A program made the translations under genes and the position numbers. Shown in pieces: positions 18,097 through 27,378 of a stretch of 64,000 nucleotides of DNA; the stretch's first letter is position 1; every line of letters begins with the position of its first letter. The notes below the pieces were generated by a model. It made no database searches and had not been told where the DNA came from. It saw only the letters and a program-made list of their open reading frames with translations. The stretch spans positions 47,461 through 111,460 of the forward strand of contig CALOEW010000068.1 in assembly GCA_942492445.1 (NCBI GenBank), given 5' to 3'. This DNA comes from NORP240 sp942492445 (GTDB taxonomy: Bacteria; Pseudomonadota; Gammaproteobacteria; Pseudomonadales; Pseudohongiellaceae).

Positions 18097-19607
18097 CAGA
18101 AATAGCCCTCCTGCTTCTTTTTCTCCATGGAGGCATTGGCGTCATTGTCGATGGCTCTGCCCTGGCGCTCACTACTCCGGCTTAAAAGGAGTTCCCGAAC
18201 GATGGATGGCAGATCACTTGCATCCGATTCGATCGCGCCGGTGAGAGGATAGCAACCCAGGGTTCTGAAACGAACCTTCCTGATTTCAATTTTCTCGTTT
18301 TCGAAAAGTTTCGTGCGATCATCGTCCACCAGCATTAACATACCATCCCGTTTGACTACCGGACGATAAGCCGCAAAATACAGAGGGATGATTGGGATCT
18401 GTTCGCGATAGATATATTGCCAGATATCCAGCTCGGTCCAGTCCGATAGCGGGAAGGCGCGGATGCTTTCACCTTGCGCCTTATAGCCATTGTACAGATT
18501 CCAGAGTTCCGGGCGCTGGCGCTTGGGATCCCAGCGATGACTGTTATTGCGTATGGAGAATACCCGTTCCTTGGCGCGACTTTTCTCTTCATCGCGGCGG
18601 GCCCCTCCCAGCGACACATCGATCCGGTACTGATTCAGAACTTGCTTCAGGCCCTCGGTTTTGGTGATATGCGTGTGCAACTCACTGCCATGATCGAATG
18701 GGTTGATGTTTTTTTCCACGGCCTCCGGATTGACATGGACGATCATGTCCATGCCGCTGGCCCTGGCCACGTCATCCCGAAACTCATACATGGCTTTGAA
18801 CTTCCAGCGGGTGTCCACATGTATCAATGGGAAAGGGGGTGAAGCGGGAAAAAATGCCTTTCTGGCAAGATGCAGCATCACGCAGGAGTCCTTGCCGAGG
18901 GAAAAGAGCATGGCAGGGTTTTTTGCCTGGGCAACTACTTCTCTGAGAATGTAGATGCTTTCTGCCTCCAGCCGGTCAAGATTGCTGAGTGACTGCCCTG
19001 CTTTGACGTTGGAGGGAGTGACGCTCCAGGTGTGACTGACCATGGGCTCATGGTAGGCGGGAAGTCCGAATCGTACGGCTTTTCCAGGTGACAGGTAGAG
19101 TGTTGGGCTGTCCAGTTGTTGCTGCAGACTTCTGACTCTGGCCGTAACTCCGCCACTGGGGAGCAGCAGAACATTGCGTTCCTCGGCGAGCGCCTTGATC
19201 GCTTCCATGAATTCCTGCGGATTGTCGCTCGAATTTAAATAAACCCAGCGGCGCCCACCACGAAGATCATTGCTGAACAGTACCCGAAGGCCCTGTTCAT
19301 TCTTGCTTTCCTGCAATATGAGCGTGACCCACCGTTTGGCTCTGGCGACCCGTTGCTGGGCTTCCAGAACCCGTTGCCGCGGTTCTCGGCCAAACTCGTC
19401 CACCAGGCTCTCAATTTCCAGCGAATCAGGAAGCAGACCTGAAGATTCCAGCAAGCGCTCGGTAGTTCGGAGTGATCCGGTGCTGGACAGCCCCAGCAGC
19501 AGGTCATGTACCGACCTGGTGTCCCAGGGCAGCAGGGCACCGCTAGGGCCATAGCGATTGTTGAGTATCCCGGCAGGCAGAGTCATGTCGCAGAAACCGC
19601 TTTTCAC
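18096..19607 (-). CDS. cysD: Sulfate adenylyltransferase small subunit with unusual N-terminal extension
   Basis: ATP sulfurylase small subunit, partner of CysN. Residues from about 209 to the end (503) match CysD throughout: LEAESIYILREVVAQ, FSLGKDSCVMLHLARKAF, HVDTRWKFKAMYEFRD, GGARRDEEKSRAKERVFS, LYFAAYRPVVKRDGMLM, LGCYPLTGAIES. Usual CysD is about 300 residues, so some 200 N-terminal residues are extra. They lie in the same open frame with no stop; I do not recognise them. Either they form a fused domain or translation really starts at the internal Met189 (base 19043). I give the long start because the extension reads like coding sequence. Confidence 0.88.
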   Translation of the reverse strand: MKSGFCDMTLPAGILNNRYGPSGALLPWDTRSVHDLLLGLSSTGSLRTTERLLESSGLLPDSLEIESLVDEFGREPRQRVLEAQQRVARAKRWVTLILQESKNEQGLRVLFSNDLRGGRRWVYLNSSDNPQEFMEAIKALAEERNVLLLPSGGVTARVRSLQQQLDSPTLYLSPGKAVRFGLPAYHEPMVSHTWSVTPSNVKAGQSLSNLDRLEAESIYILREVVAQAKNPAMLFSLGKDSCVMLHLARKAFFPASPPFPLIHVDTRWKFKAMYEFRDDVARASGMDMIVHVNPEAVEKNINPFDHGSELHTHITKTEGLKQVLNQYRIDVSLGGARRDEEKSRAKERVFSIRNNSHRWDPKRQRPELWNLYNGYKAQGESIRAFPLSDWTELDIWQYIYREQIPIIPLYFAAYRPVVKRDGMLMLVDDDRTKLFENEKIEIRKVRFRTLGCYPLTGAIESDASDLPSIVRELLLSRSSERQGRAIDNDANASMEKKKQEGYF

Positions 19608-19906
19608 TAAGAGTCTGCTAAAATATCAATTTGACTTGCTGAGTCAACTAAATGATTCCGTAATACCTGCAAAATGCGACATGGCAATATAAAAAAAATG
19701 CCGACTGCGACATTTTATTGAACCTCTGATTAAGAGGCTGGAATCAAGCCCGCGAGTGATTGCGGTATGGCCTAGAAGTGTCCTGAAAGCACTTGGGCTG
19801 CCTTTTCCCAATAGTCTGAAGTAAACTCTTGCTGATCGTTCCGGTGCAGGCCTCGCGGCCGCACCTGACATCGCTGACGAATCAATCGGAACGAACAAGG
19901 GGGACT
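19608..19906. other. Intergenic region between cysD and the NHL-repeat gene
   Basis: No gene seen. It holds an AT-rich stretch at about 19610-19720 that could carry the cysD promoter, and a fragment of the palindromic repeat family (AACCTCTGATTAA at 19730-19742, followed by a small CCTCT/AGAGG hairpin). Confidence 0.5.
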
Positions 19907-20944
19907 ATGAATTTCACTCTGCAGATCAGTCTGATAATGGCGAGCCTGTTGGCCGGCATGCAGGCCCTGGCCCAGTCTGCTCCGTCAGTGGCCCACGGTG
20001 TCCGTAACGACCTGCCACGTCCTTATGTGACACAGCGGGATTGGGGGGAATTGCCACCGGGGATGGAATGGGCAGCGGTGACGGCAGTCGAGCCATCGCC
20101 TGATGGCCGCTTCATCTACGTGGTACACCGTTGTGTGGCAAATTCCTGCGACGGACGCAGCGAGGATCCGATTCTGAAATACGATTACCAGGGCAGGCTG
20201 CTGGACAGCTTCGGCGGCGGGTTGTTCGTCTTCCCTCATGGCGCCACGGTGGATGGTGACGGCAATCTTTGGGTTACCGATGCCCGGGATAATGACACGG
20301 CTGGACATCAGGTGTTCAAGTTCAGTCCGGAGGGGAAGGTGCTCATGACCCTGGGTCGGCCTGGAATCGGTGGTTCGGAGCCCGGCCTGTTGTACTGGCC
20401 CAACGACGTAGTGGTTGATCCCCGCGACGGCGACATTTTTATTGCCGAAAGCCACCGCAACGGGCGCAACAATCGTATCGTGCAATTTGCTGCGGACGGT
20501 TCTTTTGTCAGGGCGTTCGGACATCAGGGGTCCGGACCGGGAGAGTTGAGTGAACCGCACACTATCGCCATGGATTCACAGGGACGCCTGTTTGTTGGGG
20601 ATCGTGAAAACAACCGCATCCAGATATTCAGTCAGGAGGGTGAGTTCCTGGATGAATGGCGACAATTCGGCCGGCCCAGTGGAATATACATCACTCCCGA
20701 CGATACTCTTTATGTGGCTGATTCGGAGTCCGGACCGGACACCGGGGCCGGGGAGTTAAGCGGAATCATGAAAGGAATTCGCATTGGCTCCGCCGTGGAT
20801 GGCACAGTGACAGCGTTTATCGAGGACATGGAGCCGTTGACCGACCCACACTCCGGTGCGGAAGGCGTTGGCGTCGATGCCTTGGGCAACGTGTATGGGG
20901 CGGTGGTGAGGCGGCAAATGCTGGAGCGCCACGTTCCCAGGTGA
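19907..20944 (+). CDS. Secreted NHL-repeat six-bladed propeller protein
   Basis: Predicted periplasmic or secreted beta-propeller protein of 345 residues. The signal peptide is residues 1 to about 22 (ending QALAQ). NHL-type blades follow: FPHGATVDGDGNLWVTDARD, PNDVVVDPRDGDIFIAES, EPHTIAMDSQGRLFVGDREN, GIYITPDDTLYVADSES, GVGVDALGNVYGA. The set resembles the lyase domain of peptidyl-glycine alpha-amidating enzymes and bacterial SMP-30/NHL proteins, but without a demonstrated catalytic function here. AAGGGGG precedes the ATG. It stands alone, upstream of a small cytochrome gene. Confidence 0.8.
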   Translation: MNFTLQISLIMASLLAGMQALAQSAPSVAHGVRNDLPRPYVTQRDWGELPPGMEWAAVTAVEPSPDGRFIYVVHRCVANSCDGRSEDPILKYDYQGRLLDSFGGGLFVFPHGATVDGDGNLWVTDARDNDTAGHQVFKFSPEGKVLMTLGRPGIGGSEPGLLYWPNDVVVDPRDGDIFIAESHRNGRNNRIVQFAADGSFVRAFGHQGSGPGELSEPHTIAMDSQGRLFVGDRENNRIQIFSQEGEFLDEWRQFGRPSGIYITPDDTLYVADSESGPDTGAGELSGIMKGIRIGSAVDGTVTAFIEDMEPLTDPHSGAEGVGVDALGNVYGAVVRRQMLERHVPR

Positions 20945-21069
20945 ATCCCGGAGATTCAGACCGGCGTCGGCAAACAGAAGTAACTTGGAAGCGACATTTC
21001 CGATATTGCGGATGTCGTGGGGCCTGCTTAGAGGTTTCCCAGTCCTAACAATACCAGGAGGTTTCCGAC

Positions 21070-21495
21070 ATGAAGGTAAAATTGAAGGATCTGTTGAAAA
21101 GAGTACTGCCTGCGCTGGTGGGAACTCTGGTTTTTCTCGGGTTTGGCACCAATGCCGCCCAGGACCAGGGGTTGACCGTGGCGCAGATCATGAATGCCAT
21201 TGTTGCTCCGATGACCAGTACGTTGTGGGGTGCCTATGACATTCAGACCGACACCCAGTGGCAGGAACTGGAGAACGCGGCCCTGACCGTGGTTGCAGCC
21301 GGGTCGCTGCTGAAGGATGCCGGTGAAAATGCCGCCAATCAGGACTGGCAGGACTACAACCAACAGATGATCGCCGCGGCGCGCGCCGCCCTCGATGCCA
21401 TTACTGATCATGACGAGGAAGCCTTGTTCAATGCCGGGAACGATCTGCTGTACCCGCCCTGTGAGAGCTGTCATCAGCAGTACATGTCCCAGTAG
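21070..21495 (+). CDS. Small class II-like cytochrome c
   Basis: Periplasmic haem protein of 141 residues. The N-terminus is a signal peptide (to about residue 29, ending GTNAA). The remainder is predicted helical with a single haem site CESCH at residues 131-135, very near the C-terminus. That placement is typical of four-helix-bundle cytochromes c' and c-556. A strong ribosome-binding site CAGGAGG precedes the ATG. It might accept electrons from one of the PQQ dehydrogenases nearby, but that is inference. Confidence 0.75.
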   Translation: MKVKLKDLLKRVLPALVGTLVFLGFGTNAAQDQGLTVAQIMNAIVAPMTSTLWGAYDIQTDTQWQELENAALTVVAAGSLLKDAGENAANQDWQDYNQQMIAAARAALDAITDHDEEALFNAGNDLLYPPCESCHQQYMSQ

Positions 21496-21518
21496 GCACT
21501 CAACTAACCCGAGCTACC

Positions 21519-22517
21519 TTATCCTGGCAACAGCCCGGGCAAGCGGTCCAGGAACCAGTAGGTGGAGATTCCGCCCAGCCCATAGGCGAGGGAGGTTTCC
21601 AGGCGCGGCAGTCGCTGCATCAAGTGTTTGCCCAGCAGGTTGTTGGCAAACAAGACGGCAGCGATGAATCCGAGCTGACCAAGCTCGACACCGGCATTGA
21701 AAAACAGCAATGCAAGCGGGATGTCGGCAGGACGCAGCCCGAGTTCCCCCAGCGCCCCTGCAAATCCGAGGCCATGGAACAGACCAAAAAGGAAAGCGAT
21801 CAGCCATGGCTCCCGGTGTACCAGGCTGTGGCTGCCCCGATGGCCCATAATGATTTCCCGGGCCAGCAACACGATCGACAGTGCTATGACAATCTCCACG
21901 GGAGCGGAGGGAACCCGGATTACTCCCAGCACCGCCAGCCCCAGAGTGATGCTGTGAGCCACAGTGAAGGCGGTGACAGTTTTCACCAGCGGCCATATAC
22001 CCCGCAACAGCAACAGAAGTCCCAACACAAACAACAGATGATCAAAGCCGAACAGGATGTGTTCGGCGCCACTTGCCAGGAAGGTGGAGGCCAGGGCGAG
22101 GATCGATGAGGTTCCGGCCTGCAAATCAGCAAGCGATACCGGTACCTGCGCTCCGTTACCTCGAAAATAGCCGGAACCCTCAGTGCCATCGTCCCACCGG
22201 GCGACTACCACCAGACCCTCGAGCGACCAGGGCAGGGTCAGCCGATCCGACTGACCGAGACGGGGATCGCACCGAAAGCGCACCGCCCGGGTGTCTTCAA
22301 GTGCCGTGCACCGTGACGGAACGACATTGCGCAGGTTGAGAAGTGGCGGTACCTGGCGGTCGACTACCGAAAGCCGGTACGAGCCGGGTTCCACCTCGTC
22401 AAGGAACATTCGTGCGACGCCGGTTACGTCCACATCGTGAGCGAGGAGTGGCCCCGCTGCTGTAAGCAGCAGGAAAGCAAGCCAGTTACGCCGGGCCGTT
22501 GATGAAAGCAATGTCAT
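21519..22517 (-). CDS. HupE/UreJ-family membrane protein
   Basis: Membrane protein of 332 residues. After an N-terminal signal-like segment (ending GPLLAHDVDV) and a roughly 120-residue extracytoplasmic domain come several hydrophobic helices with the HupE/UreJ signature: SGAEHILFGFDHLLFVLGLLL, TAFTVAHSITL, FGLFHGLGFAGAL and FFNAGVELGQL. The family includes candidate nickel or metal transporters, but most long members of this kind have no demonstrated substrate. Its start overlaps the end of the parvulin gene by about 30 bases, so the two form a two-gene operon. Confidence 0.8.
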   Translation of the reverse strand: MTLLSSTARRNWLAFLLLTAAGPLLAHDVDVTGVARMFLDEVEPGSYRLSVVDRQVPPLLNLRNVVPSRCTALEDTRAVRFRCDPRLGQSDRLTLPWSLEGLVVVARWDDGTEGSGYFRGNGAQVPVSLADLQAGTSSILALASTFLASGAEHILFGFDHLLFVLGLLLLLRGIWPLVKTVTAFTVAHSITLGLAVLGVIRVPSAPVEIVIALSIVLLAREIIMGHRGSHSLVHREPWLIAFLFGLFHGLGFAGALGELGLRPADIPLALLFFNAGVELGQLGFIAAVLFANNLLGKHLMQRLPRLETSLAYGLGGISTYWFLDRLPGLLPG

Positions 22518-23286
22518 AGCGATCTCGCAAGCGGTCGATTTCTTCCTGAAGACGCGCTTCTTCTTCCGTGGCGATCCAGTCCAGACGAACCCGTTCGATT
22601 ATCTCATCAAGAGCGGAAGTCTGGGCCGGGTACCGCTGCTCAACCTGCAGCCAGTGCTGACCTCTGTTGCTGATATAGGGACCGACCCAGCCACTGGATG
22701 CCGGATCAAACGCGCGGGAGGCTATCTGTTCGTCGAAAATCCTCTCAAGGTCGGTGCGGGTCACACGAGGCAGAATGCCTGTAATTCGGCTCATGTCGGT
22801 GACCAGAGCCTGCTCCGGGACCCCTGAGGCAAGCTGGTCTGCCACGGCTGCCGGCAGCGGATCGGTGGAGCTGAAGACAAGTTCCGTGGCCGTGATTCGC
22901 GCTGCCTGCTGATATCGGGAAATATTCTGCTGATAGAAGGCATCAAGTTCCTGCACAGTCGGCTGGATCACATTGCCGCTGAGTACATGGCGCATTTTCT
23001 GGGCCAGGATGTCATTGATACGCGCGTCATTGTGCAAGCCCATGTCGTAGGCTTCCATTACCAGAATATAATCGTCGATCAGCAGGTTCTCTATCTCCTG
23101 CTGCTGTTGCGCCGTGGCGGGATATCCCTGGGCCTGTTCCGTTCGTGCGACACGCGCTTCAACTTCCTGCCAGTCGACGAGTAAAGGGGGGGAACCGTCA
23201 TTATTGAATAACCAGTAAACAAGCGAAATGGCGGCGGCCAGTGCCAGGAAATGAAAAGTTGGTTCCCGAAGGATTCGCAATTGCAT
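22486..23286 (-). CDS. Parvulin-type peptidyl-prolyl isomerase, membrane anchored
   Basis: PpiC/SurA-like protein. From the Met at 23286 it has about 266 residues; an in-frame start at 23367 would add 27 basic residues. A hydrophobic anchor (FLALAAAISLVYWLF) is followed by an N-terminal helical chaperone-like region (YILVMEAYDMGLHNDARI). The parvulin domain follows, with the pattern ITATELVFS, ITGILPRVTRTDLERI and SGWVGPYISNRGQHWLQVEQR. It probably helps fold or insert secreted proteins. It is upstream of, and overlapping with, the HupE-like gene, an arrangement in which the isomerase may assist the HupE-like protein. Confidence 0.75.
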   Translation of the reverse strand: MQLRILREPTFHFLALAAAISLVYWLFNNDGSPPLLVDWQEVEARVARTEQAQGYPATAQQQQEIENLLIDDYILVMEAYDMGLHNDARINDILAQKMRHVLSGNVIQPTVQELDAFYQQNISRYQQAARITATELVFSSTDPLPAAVADQLASGVPEQALVTDMSRITGILPRVTRTDLERIFDEQIASRAFDPASSGWVGPYISNRGQHWLQVEQRYPAQTSALDEIIERVRLDWIATEEEARLQEEIDRLRDRYDIAFINGPA

Positions 23287-23367
23287 GTGGATCTGTTCGG
23301 TCTGATGCCTTATTCGATGTTGTCGGCGGCGCATGACATTGTAATGTCTCCCTGGAAATAGGGGCAA

Positions 23368-23687
23368 GTCGAGTTGAGGCAGCTATCCTTACTTGCGTCC
23401 AGGCTTCCTGGCCCCTATGAAACCGTTTCATCGTCACCAGCCCCGCCGGGGCGTCGGTCTTCCAGTCCGGCAGTTCAGGGGCATCAAGCCCGAAATCAGC
23501 GGTGTGGTTCGCTATCATGGCAGCAGCCGGTTGCGGCCTTCAGCTTGCTGCATTGCAGAGTGAGATCGAGGCGTGAATGCGCCCTGGCGAGTCCGTCGCG
23601 GTGGTCGGGCAGGACGCTAGAAGCCGGGACGGCTCTCGGTACTGGCTCCGCAAATGCATCCGGCCCGTCCTCCTGGTTCCGGCGTTC
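23368..23687. other. Intergenic region upstream of guaB
   Basis: No gene is supported on either strand and no RNA gene is recognised. The right edge leads into the guaB promoter. Confidence 0.5.
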
Positions 23688-23716
23688 TTCACAATTGCCA
23701 GCCCCCTCTGTATAAT
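23688..23716 (+). promoter_or_regulatory. Sigma70-type promoter of guaB
   Basis: TTCACA at 23688-23693 and TATAAT at 23711-23716 are separated by exactly 17 bases, five of six and six of six matches to the consensus boxes. The guaB ATG lies 25 bases downstream of the -10 box. Confidence 0.75.
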
Positions 23717-23741
23717 GCGCTTTTGCGGAAAGTGAAATCTT

Positions 23742-25211
23742 ATGTTACGTATTGCTGAAGAAGCCCTAACATTTGATGATGTTTTGCTTGTGCCCGCCCA
23801 CTCAACGGTTCTGCCCAAGAACGTCGAGCTGAAGACTTCACTGACCCGGCACATCTCCCTGAATATCCCTTTGATTTCGGCCGCTATGGACACGGTGACC
23901 GAAGCACGTCTGGCTATTGCCATGGCGCAGGAAGGTGGACTGGGCGTCATTCACAAAAGCATGACCGTGGAGCGGCAGGCACGGGAAGTTCGCATCGTCA
24001 AAAAATATGAAAGCGTAGTGGTCAAGGATCCGATTACCATTTCCCCGAAAGCCACGATCCGGGAACTCATTGCGCAGATGAAGGAGAATAATATTTCCGG
24101 CCTTCCGGTGGTCAATGGCTCGGACCTTGTCGGTATCGTGACCAGTCGGGACGTGCGTTTCGAGGCAAATCTCGATGCCGCGCTGGAGTCCATCATGACG
24201 CCGAAAGAAAGGCTGGTGACCGTCAAGGAGAATCCCGACATGGAAGAGGTCAAAATGCTCCTGCATCGGCACCGGATCGAGAAAATACTTGTTGTCAACG
24301 ACCGCTACGAACTGTGTGGCCTGATAACTCTCAAAGACATTCGCAAGTCCGAAGATTTCCCCAACGCATGCAAGGACGAATTGGGACGCCTGCGGGTTGC
24401 CGCGGCAGTGGGCACCAGCCCCGACACCATGGATCGAGTCGATGCCATCGTAGAGGCTGGAGTAGATGTCATTGTAGTCGACACGGCCCATGGTCATTCT
24501 CAGGGTGTAATCGATCAGGTCAAAAGGATCAAGTCGCGATACCCGGATCTGGCAGTTGTGGGTGGCAATATCGCCACCGCTGATGCCGCCAGGGATCTGG
24601 CAAGGGCCGGGGCGGATGCCGTTAAAGTGGGGATAGGCCCCGGGTCGATCTGCACCACCCGTATCGTGACCGGTGTCGGGGTTCCGCAGATTATCAGCGG
24701 TGTCGAACGTTGTCGATGCGCTCAAGGACACCGGGGTATGTGTTATTTCCGACGGCGGCATCCGGTTTTCCGGGGATATCGCCAAGGTATTGGCAGCAGG
24801 TGCTCATGTGGTGATGGTAGGCAGTCTGCTGGCGGGCTCCGAAGAAGCCCCCGGCGAGGTGGAGTTGTACCAGGGGCGCAGTTACAAGGCTTACCGGGGC
24901 ATGGGTTCCATGGGCGCCATGTCGCATTCCCAGGGTTCCAGTGATCGTTATTTTCAGGATTCCGAATCGGGAGCTGACAAGTTGGTGCCGGAGGGTATCG
25001 AGGGGCGCGTTCCCTACAAGGGCAGTATGTCGGCAATCGTTCATCAACTCATGGGTGGCCTGCGGTCCTCCATGGGCTATACCGGTTGGAACAATATAGC
25101 TGACATGCGTACCAAGACCCAGTTTGTGAAGATCACGGCCTCGGTATGAGCGAAAGCCATGTTCACGATGTTTCCATAACCAAGGAAGCACCCAATTACC
25201 GGGTTAGCTGA
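23742..25211 (+). CDS. guaB: IMP dehydrogenase (two compensating frameshifts)
   Basis: Oxidises IMP to XMP, the first committed step of GMP synthesis. The N-terminal barrel half (LTFDDVLLVPAHS), two CBS domains (around residues 90-205), the catalytic Cys loop GPGSICTTR and the flap region (GMGSMGAMSHSQGSSDRYFQ) are all present. Near 24693 an extra A shifts the frame in VPQ-I-SAVSNVVDALKD. Near 25143 a missing base shifts it again, and the usual IMPDH C-terminus (SESHVHDVSITKEAPNYRVS) follows to TGA at 25209-25211. Corrected length is 489 residues, as expected. As guaB is normally essential, I read both indels as sequence errors. Confidence 0.95.
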
Positions 25212-25430
25212 GGCCTGGCTATTTGAAATTCCCCGGCCGTGATAAGCAGCGCTATTGAGTTGCCGACTGTCCTGGCTGGCAACAGATAGCCGCCGGGGAG
25301 GCGGCAGTATTTTCAAATAACCTGCCATTCCAGAATAACGCGACGGAACAGGCTTCTTTGCCTGACTTACCCTAAAATTCACCGACAACGGCGATAATGC
25401 CGAAACTCCAGAGTAGCAGTGTCAATTTCA
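25212..25430. other. guaB-guaA spacer with large imperfect inverted repeat
   Basis: Between the two genes TATTTGAAAT at about 25218-25227 is mirrored by ATTTTCAAATA at about 25307-25318. GC-rich partner segments (CCCCGGCC and GCCGCCGGGG) lie inside. It could be an attenuator-like hairpin or another palindromic repeat. Confidence 0.5.
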
Positions 25431-27011
25431 ATGTCAGCCAGCAATATACACAGCCAGAAAATTCTGATTCTTGACTTCGGGTCCCAATACACTCAGCTGA
25501 TTGCGCGCCGTATCCGGGAGCTGGGTGTTTATTGCGAAATATGGAACTACGATTGTGATCAGCAGCGGGTGCAGGAATTCGATCCTCAGGGTATCGTTTT
25601 TTCCGGTGGCCCCGAAACCGCGACTGGTCAGGATTCGCCCCGGGCTCCGGAGTTTCTGTTTACAGCAGGCAAGCCGATACTCGGCATCTGCTACGGGCTG
25701 CAGACCATGGCGGAGCAGCTGGGCGGTAAGGTGCAGGCTTCCGACAAATCAGAATTCGGCTATGCCGAAGTAGAGATAAGAAGTCCCGTCAAGCTGTTTT
25801 CCGGTATCGAAGATCGAGTCAACGGTGAAGGTGTTGCCCTGCTCGATGTATGGATGAGTCACGGCGATAAAGTTGTCAGGGTCCCCGATGGATTCAACAT
25901 CGTGGCGGTGACCGAAAGTGCGCCGGTAGCGGCGATGGCTGATGAATCCCGGCAATTTTACGGGCTGCAATTTCATCCTGAAGTAACCCACACGTTGCAG
26001 GGGCAGCGGATTCTGGAACGATTTGTTCGTGACATCTGTGGCTGTGACGCGCTCTGGACTCCAGCCAGCATTATCCAGGATGCGATCGAGCGGATTCGTG
26101 CAGCAGTCGGCGGCGATCCCGCTCTGCTGGGCCTGTCGGGCGGTGTCGATTCCTCGGTTGTAGCGGCCTTGATGCACCGTGCTATCGGGGATCAGCTGAC
26201 CTGCGTGTTCGTGGACAATGGATTATTGCGGTTGGAGGAAGGGGTGCAGGTCATGGCCACTTTCCAGAAAAACATGGGTGTCAGGGTTATTCGTGTTGAT
26301 GCACAGCAACGATTTTTCCATAAGTTGCGTGGAGTTGCCGATCCGGAGCAGAAACGCAAGATCATTGGTAATACATTCATTGAAATTTTCGATGAAGAGG
26401 CTGAAAAGCTGCGTAATGTACGCTGGCTCGCTCAGGGAACAATCTACCCGGACGTGATTGAGTCGGCCGGTTCTAAAACCGGCAAGGCTCATGTTATCAA
26501 GTCCCATCATAACGTGGGCGGTTTGCCCGAGAACATGTCGCTGCAGTTATTGGAGCCGCTGCGGGAGTTGTTCAAGGACGAGGTGCGCCGAATCGGCCTG
26601 GAACTCGGGCTGCCTTACGCCATGGTGTATCGGCATCCGTTCCCGGGGCCGGGGCTGGGAGTCAGAGTTCTGGGGGAGGTGCGCGAGGAGTACTGTGAGA
26701 TCCTTCGGCGCGCCGATGCCATATTCATCGAGGAACTGCACAAGGCGGATTACTACGACAAGGTCAGCCAGGCCTTCGCAGTGTTTTTGCCGGTGAAATC
26801 GGTCGGTGTTGTCGGCGACGCCCGGCGTTATTCCTATGTGATCAATCTGCGGGCAGTGGAGACGGTGGATTTCATGACCGCACGCTGGGCCCGGCTTCCC
26901 TATGAACTGCTGGAGACCGTATCCAGCCGCATTATCAACGAGATACAGGAGATCTCCCGGGTTGGCTACGACATCAGTTCCAAGCCGCCTGCCACTATAG
27001 AGTGGGAGTGA
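25431..27011 (+). CDS. guaA: GMP synthase (glutamine-hydrolysing)
   Basis: Converts XMP to GMP using glutamine. It has an N-terminal class I amidotransferase domain (ILDFGSQYTQLIARR, GICYGLQTMAEQLGG with the nucleophile Cys, LQFHPEVTHT). An ATP-pyrophosphatase domain follows (GLSGGVDSSVVAALMHRA, the SGGxDS loop), then the C-terminal dimerisation domain (RHPFPGPGLGVRVLGE, PPATIEWE). I chose the ATG at 25431, which gives the family beginning ASNIHSQKILILDFG; a GTG at 25419 would add four residues. The frame is intact. It forms the guaBA operon with guaB. Confidence 0.96.
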   Translation: MSASNIHSQKILILDFGSQYTQLIARRIRELGVYCEIWNYDCDQQRVQEFDPQGIVFSGGPETATGQDSPRAPEFLFTAGKPILGICYGLQTMAEQLGGKVQASDKSEFGYAEVEIRSPVKLFSGIEDRVNGEGVALLDVWMSHGDKVVRVPDGFNIVAVTESAPVAAMADESRQFYGLQFHPEVTHTLQGQRILERFVRDICGCDALWTPASIIQDAIERIRAAVGGDPALLGLSGGVDSSVVAALMHRAIGDQLTCVFVDNGLLRLEEGVQVMATFQKNMGVRVIRVDAQQRFFHKLRGVADPEQKRKIIGNTFIEIFDEEAEKLRNVRWLAQGTIYPDVIESAGSKTGKAHVIKSHHNVGGLPENMSLQLLEPLRELFKDEVRRIGLELGLPYAMVYRHPFPGPGLGVRVLGEVREEYCEILRRADAIFIEELHKADYYDKVSQAFAVFLPVKSVGVVGDARRYSYVINLRAVETVDFMTARWARLPYELLETVSSRIINEIQEISRVGYDISSKPPATIEWE

Positions 27012-27079
27012 CCGGCACTGACAGGCAATGTCTGGCACTGGCTGGCAACAACAGGCACTTCATTTGAATGCCCGATTGT

Positions 27080-27378
27080 TCAGTCAGGTAGGAAATAAGT
27101 AATGATATCCATCTCCTTGTGCGGGATGCCGATAATATCAATGCCTTTATCTCCAATCAGGTAGAAGACAACATGCTCGCCCTGTGGAAAGCTGTATTAG
27201 CCTTTCAGCCACATCCGCGCGGTGTTTGCCCGATTGCGGATTTTCGGCTAACCAGCCAAAGCGTTTTTCGAGTGCTTTCAGGTAGGCATTACGTTGCCCC
27301 ATTCCATTGTCGCTCTGGGAGACGGCCGATGTTTTTCAAGTCATCCTGAGCTCTCGGGGTGACTCTGAATCCGGGCAT
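27080..27378 (-). pseudogene. parE: ParE-type toxin, frameshifted
   Basis: Translating downstream of the antitoxin gives the recognisable parts of a RelE/ParE toxin in three different frames. These are MPGFRVTPRAQDDLKNIGR at the start, then GQRNAYLKALEKRFGWLAE and NPQSGKHRADVAE, then FPQGEHVVFYLIGDKGIDII and GIPHKEMDIITYFLPD to a TGA at 27080. Together these cover a full-length toxin of about 98 residues with at least two indels. The ATG overlaps the antitoxin stop by one base (TGATG). ParE toxins poison DNA gyrase; as read, this copy would not make toxin, unless the indels are sequence errors. Confidence 0.7.

Noticed and set aside
20900..20944. Frameshift at the end of the NHL-repeat gene
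   Set aside because: The ending (RRQMLERHVPR) is compatible with the variable tails of such proteins, so no slip is needed.
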